Below, piece by piece: positions 5,853 to 7,690 of a DNA stretch of 7,690 bases. How positions within the stretch are numbered: the first letter of the stretch is position 1; the number at the start of each line of letters is the position of its first letter. A program made the translations under genes and the position numbers. The notes under the pieces are model-generated. The model was not told where the DNA came from. It worked only from the letters and a program-made list of their open reading frames with translations, and did no database searches. Source of the stretch: DASPKO01 sp035628055 (GTDB taxonomy: Bacteria > Planctomycetota > Phycisphaerae > Phycisphaerales > UBA1924). The DNA lies in NCBI GenBank assembly GCA_035628055.1, contig DASPKO010000257.1:1-7690 (forward strand). The letters are read 5' to 3'.

Positions 5853-7193
5853 GTGCGCCTTCCCGACCGTCTCAACCCGCTGCGTGGCCTGCCCAACGCG
5901 GGGGCGGTGCTCGCCTGGGGCCTCTACGACCTGGCCAACCAGTCCTTCCAGCTCCTGGTCAACACGCTCCTGTTCGGCCTCTACATCAAGCACCACGTGG
6001 CGCTCACCCCCGCTGGGGGCGAGCGGGCCTGGTCGCGGATGACCGCGGCGGCGCTGCTGCTGGTGGTGGTGCTCTCGCCGCTCGCCGGGGCCGTCGCCGA
6101 CGCGCGGGCCTGGAAGCGCGAGCTGCTGATCGCTTCGGGGATCGGGGCCATAGTTCTGATGTGCCTGCTCCCGCTGCTGGGGCCGGGGATGGTTGCGGTT
6201 GCGGCGGCGGTGTACATCGTGGCGGCGGTGCTGGTCGGGCTGGGCGAGAACTTCCTGGGCTCCTTCCTGCCCGAGCTGTCGACGCCGGCGACGGTGGGGC
6301 GGGTGTCGGCGACGGGGTGGGCCATGAGTTACGTGGGGGCTTTGGCGCTCCTGGCGGTCGCCTGGGTCGTCGTCGTCGTGCTGGAGTTCGAGCGCCCGGC
6401 GGAGTGGCGCTGGCTGTTCCTCTTCGCGGCGGCCTGGTTCGCCGCCGGGATGCTCCCGACCGTGCTGGTGCTGCGCGAGCGGGCGGGGGCGCCCGCCCCG
6501 GGCCGCGCGGGCGCGGGGCGCGTGCTGCGGCAGGCGCTGGGGCGGCTGGCCGCGACCGCCCGGCAGGCGCGGCGGTATCGCCAGCTCATCCGGTTCCTGC
6601 TGGCGTTCTTCGTCTATTCGATGGGCACGCTCACGGTGATCTATTACGCCGGGATCATCGGCGACTCGCTGCGGTTCGGGCTCCGCGAGCTGATCCTGCT
6701 GGCCCTGGTCATGGCCCTGACCGCGGGCGCGGGGGCGGTGCTCGCGGCGAGGTACCAGGACCGCCTCGGGCACCGGCGCACCATCATGCTCTACCTGGTG
6801 GTCTGGATCGTCAGCACGCTGGCGCTGGCGCTGCTGCACGTCTCCCGGGCCCCGGCGGGGTGGTTCTGGGTGATCTCGGGCGCGATCGGGCTGGGCCTGG
6901 GGGGGATCGGCACCGCCAGCCGGGCCATGGTGGCGGCCTTCACGCCGGCGCACAAGGCGGCCGAGTTCTTCGGGCTCTGGGGGATGGTCTACCGGCTGGG
7001 GGGCGTGATCGGGGTGACGACGTTCGGGGTGCTGCGCCGGCCCGGGATGCTCGGCGAGGCGGTGGCGCTCTTCGCGCTCACGGTCTTCTTCGGGGCCGGG
7101 CTGCTCCTGCTCCTGCGCGTCGACGAGCGCGCGGGGATGCAAGCGGCGGGGGAGGGGCCGGGCGCGCCCGGGCTCGCCCCCGCGTCTACCTGA
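5853..7193 (+). CDS. MFS transporter, UMF1/Atg22-like family
   Basis: A 446-residue polytopic inner-membrane transporter of the major facilitator superfamily, with about 11-12 hydrophobic segments. The opening AWGLYDLANQSFQLLV (21-36) matches the UMF1 signature 'W.lYD.ANs.f'. SPLAGAVADARAWKRELL (75-92) is the inter-helix A motif. GLGLGGIGTASRAMV (346-360) and AEFFGLWGMVYRLGGVIG (370-387) match the second-half UMF1 block. The central loop between the two six-helix halves (about 208-245) is cytoplasmic, basic and Gly/Ala-rich. The substrate is unknown: the family is related to yeast Atg22, a vacuolar amino-acid effluxer, but bacterial members are mostly uncharacterised. The start is a GTG at 5853, with AGGG at 5837-5840 twelve bases upstream, which is weak; no better start keeps the signature. 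The gene follows the frameshifted gene by 65 bases and converges on the manC-type gene, overlapping it by eight bases. Confidence 0.9.
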   Translation: MRLPDRLNPLRGLPNAGAVLAWGLYDLANQSFQLLVNTLLFGLYIKHHVALTPAGGERAWSRMTAAALLLVVVLSPLAGAVADARAWKRELLIASGIGAIVLMCLLPLLGPGMVAVAAAVYIVAAVLVGLGENFLGSFLPELSTPATVGRVSATGWAMSYVGALALLAVAWVVVVVLEFERPAEWRWLFLFAAAWFAAGMLPTVLVLRERAGAPAPGRAGAGRVLRQALGRLAATARQARRYRQLIRFLLAFFVYSMGTLTVIYYAGIIGDSLRFGLRELILLALVMALTAGAGAVLAARYQDRLGHRRTIMLYLVVWIVSTLALALLHVSRAPAGWFWVISGAIGLGLGGIGTASRAMVAAFTPAHKAAEFFGLWGMVYRLGGVIGVTTFGVLRRPGMLGEAVALFALTVFFGAGLLLLLRVDERAGMQAAGEGPGAPGLAPAST

Positions 7194-7690
7194 GCGTGCG
7201 GGGCAGCTTGGCGTGCAGGTCCTTGAGCTGCTCGGCGCTCGCGGCCGGCATGACCAGGGTGGCGTCGGCGGTGTGCACCACGACCAGGCCGGTCGCACCC
7301 AGCACCGCGATGGTGTGGTCCGGCACGTCCGAAACCACGAGGTTGTCCTTGGCGTGCAGGAGAACGGCCCCGGCGGCCCCGCGCCCGCCGACGCGGTTGC
7401 CCGCGCTGTCCGGGGCGAGCGTCTGGGCGTAGCTGGGCCACGATCCGACGTCGAGCCAGCGGACGTCCATGAGCACGGTGACGACGCCGACCTCGCCGGG
7501 GGGGCGGTCCGAGAGGGCGGCGGCCCCGCCGGGCGGCGGGAGGCGGGAGGCCGGCTCCATGACCGCGTAGTCCACGCTGGTCTTGGGGAGCGTCGGGTAG
7601 ACCTCGTCGAGCACGGCCCGCTGGCGCGGCGTGCCCGGCGCCAGGGGGCTGGCCTTCCGCGTGGCGCGGTTCGTCGAGAAGCCCAGCATC
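7186..7690 (-). CDS. manC: Mannose-1-phosphate guanylyltransferase, C-terminal part (runs off right edge)
   Basis: About 168 C-terminal residues of a protein usually near 350 are visible; the N-terminal nucleotide-binding half with the GxGxRL motif lies beyond base 7690. The enzyme makes GDP-mannose from GTP and mannose-1-phosphate for exopolysaccharide, LPS or glycoprotein synthesis. Counting from the Met at 7689, which is probably internal, TSVDYAVMEPAS (37-48) and DVRWLDVGSWPSY (75-87) are the family's sugar-binding blocks. They are followed by the beta-helix-like tail (LLHAKDNLVVSD, HTIAVLGATGLVVVHT, ADATLVMP) and a closing helix. Between the two blocks is a Pro/Gly/Ala-rich stretch (LPPPGGAAALSDRPPGEVG) longer than I expect. 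The fragment lacks the cupin isomerase domain of bifunctional ManC, so it is the short type. The symbol is by function only. The stop overlaps the end of the convergent transporter gene. Confidence 0.85.
   Translation of the reverse strand, partial: MLGFSTNRATRKASPLAPGTPRQRAVLDEVYPTLPKTSVDYAVMEPASRLPPPGGAAALSDRPPGEVGVVTVLMDVRWLDVGSWPSYAQTLAPDSAGNRVGGRGAAGAVLLHAKDNLVVSDVPDHTIAVLGATGLVVVHTADATLVMPAASAEQLKDLHAKLPRTLR

Noticed and set aside
5739..7298. 519-codon minus-strand frame opposite the transporter
   Set aside because: Composed largely of Arg, Gln, His, Pro and Glu; a typical antisense shadow.
5516..7432. 638-codon plus-strand frame overlapping the transporter
   Set aside because: Gly/Arg/Ala-rich in a different phase from the UMF1 protein, whose helices and signature motifs are clear.
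1..7690. CRISPR array, insertion sequence, phage or toxin-antitoxin content
   Set aside because: No spaced direct repeats, terminal inverted repeats, transposase or integrase motifs were seen on either strand.

Overview
The window is very GC-rich (roughly 70% or more by eye) and densely packed. It reads as ordinary chromosomal DNA from a high-GC bacterium. The MreB N-terminus (DLGTCNTLV), the style of the FabI fragment and the UMF1-type transporter look to me most like Planctomycetota, perhaps Phycisphaerae. That placement is inference from memory, not a search result.

Layout: positions 1-4780 are all on the minus strand. In the order of transcription they are rtcB (RNA ligase), a small membrane protein of unknown function, mreB, mreC, mreD and the 5' part of fabI, which runs off the left edge. 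mreC and mreD overlap by four bases, and fabI follows mreD by 39 bases behind a clear ribosome binding site. The block therefore looks like a cell-shape operon with a fatty-acid-synthesis gene at its downstream end. From about 4880 to 7193 the plus strand carries a membrane-anchored protein of unknown family, apparently broken by a one-base frameshift near 5178, and then an MFS transporter of the UMF1/Atg22-like type. From 7186 to the right edge, convergent on the minus strand, lies the C-terminal half of a mannose-1-phosphate guanylyltransferase. Its stop overlaps the end of the transporter gene.

Functionally, MreBCD organises lateral wall synthesis at the inner membrane, FabI supplies acyl chains for lipids, and the guanylyltransferase makes GDP-mannose for surface glycans, so several genes concern the cell envelope. 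RtcB is an RNA repair/tRNA-splicing type ligase with no visible partner here. I found no tRNA, rRNA, CRISPR array, insertion sequence or phage gene, and no gene-free stretch longer than 300 bases. I do not see a clear new biological system. The points most worth checking are the frameshifted lower-GC gene, the unknown membrane protein between rtcB and mreB, and two strong intergenic hairpins without T-tracts.
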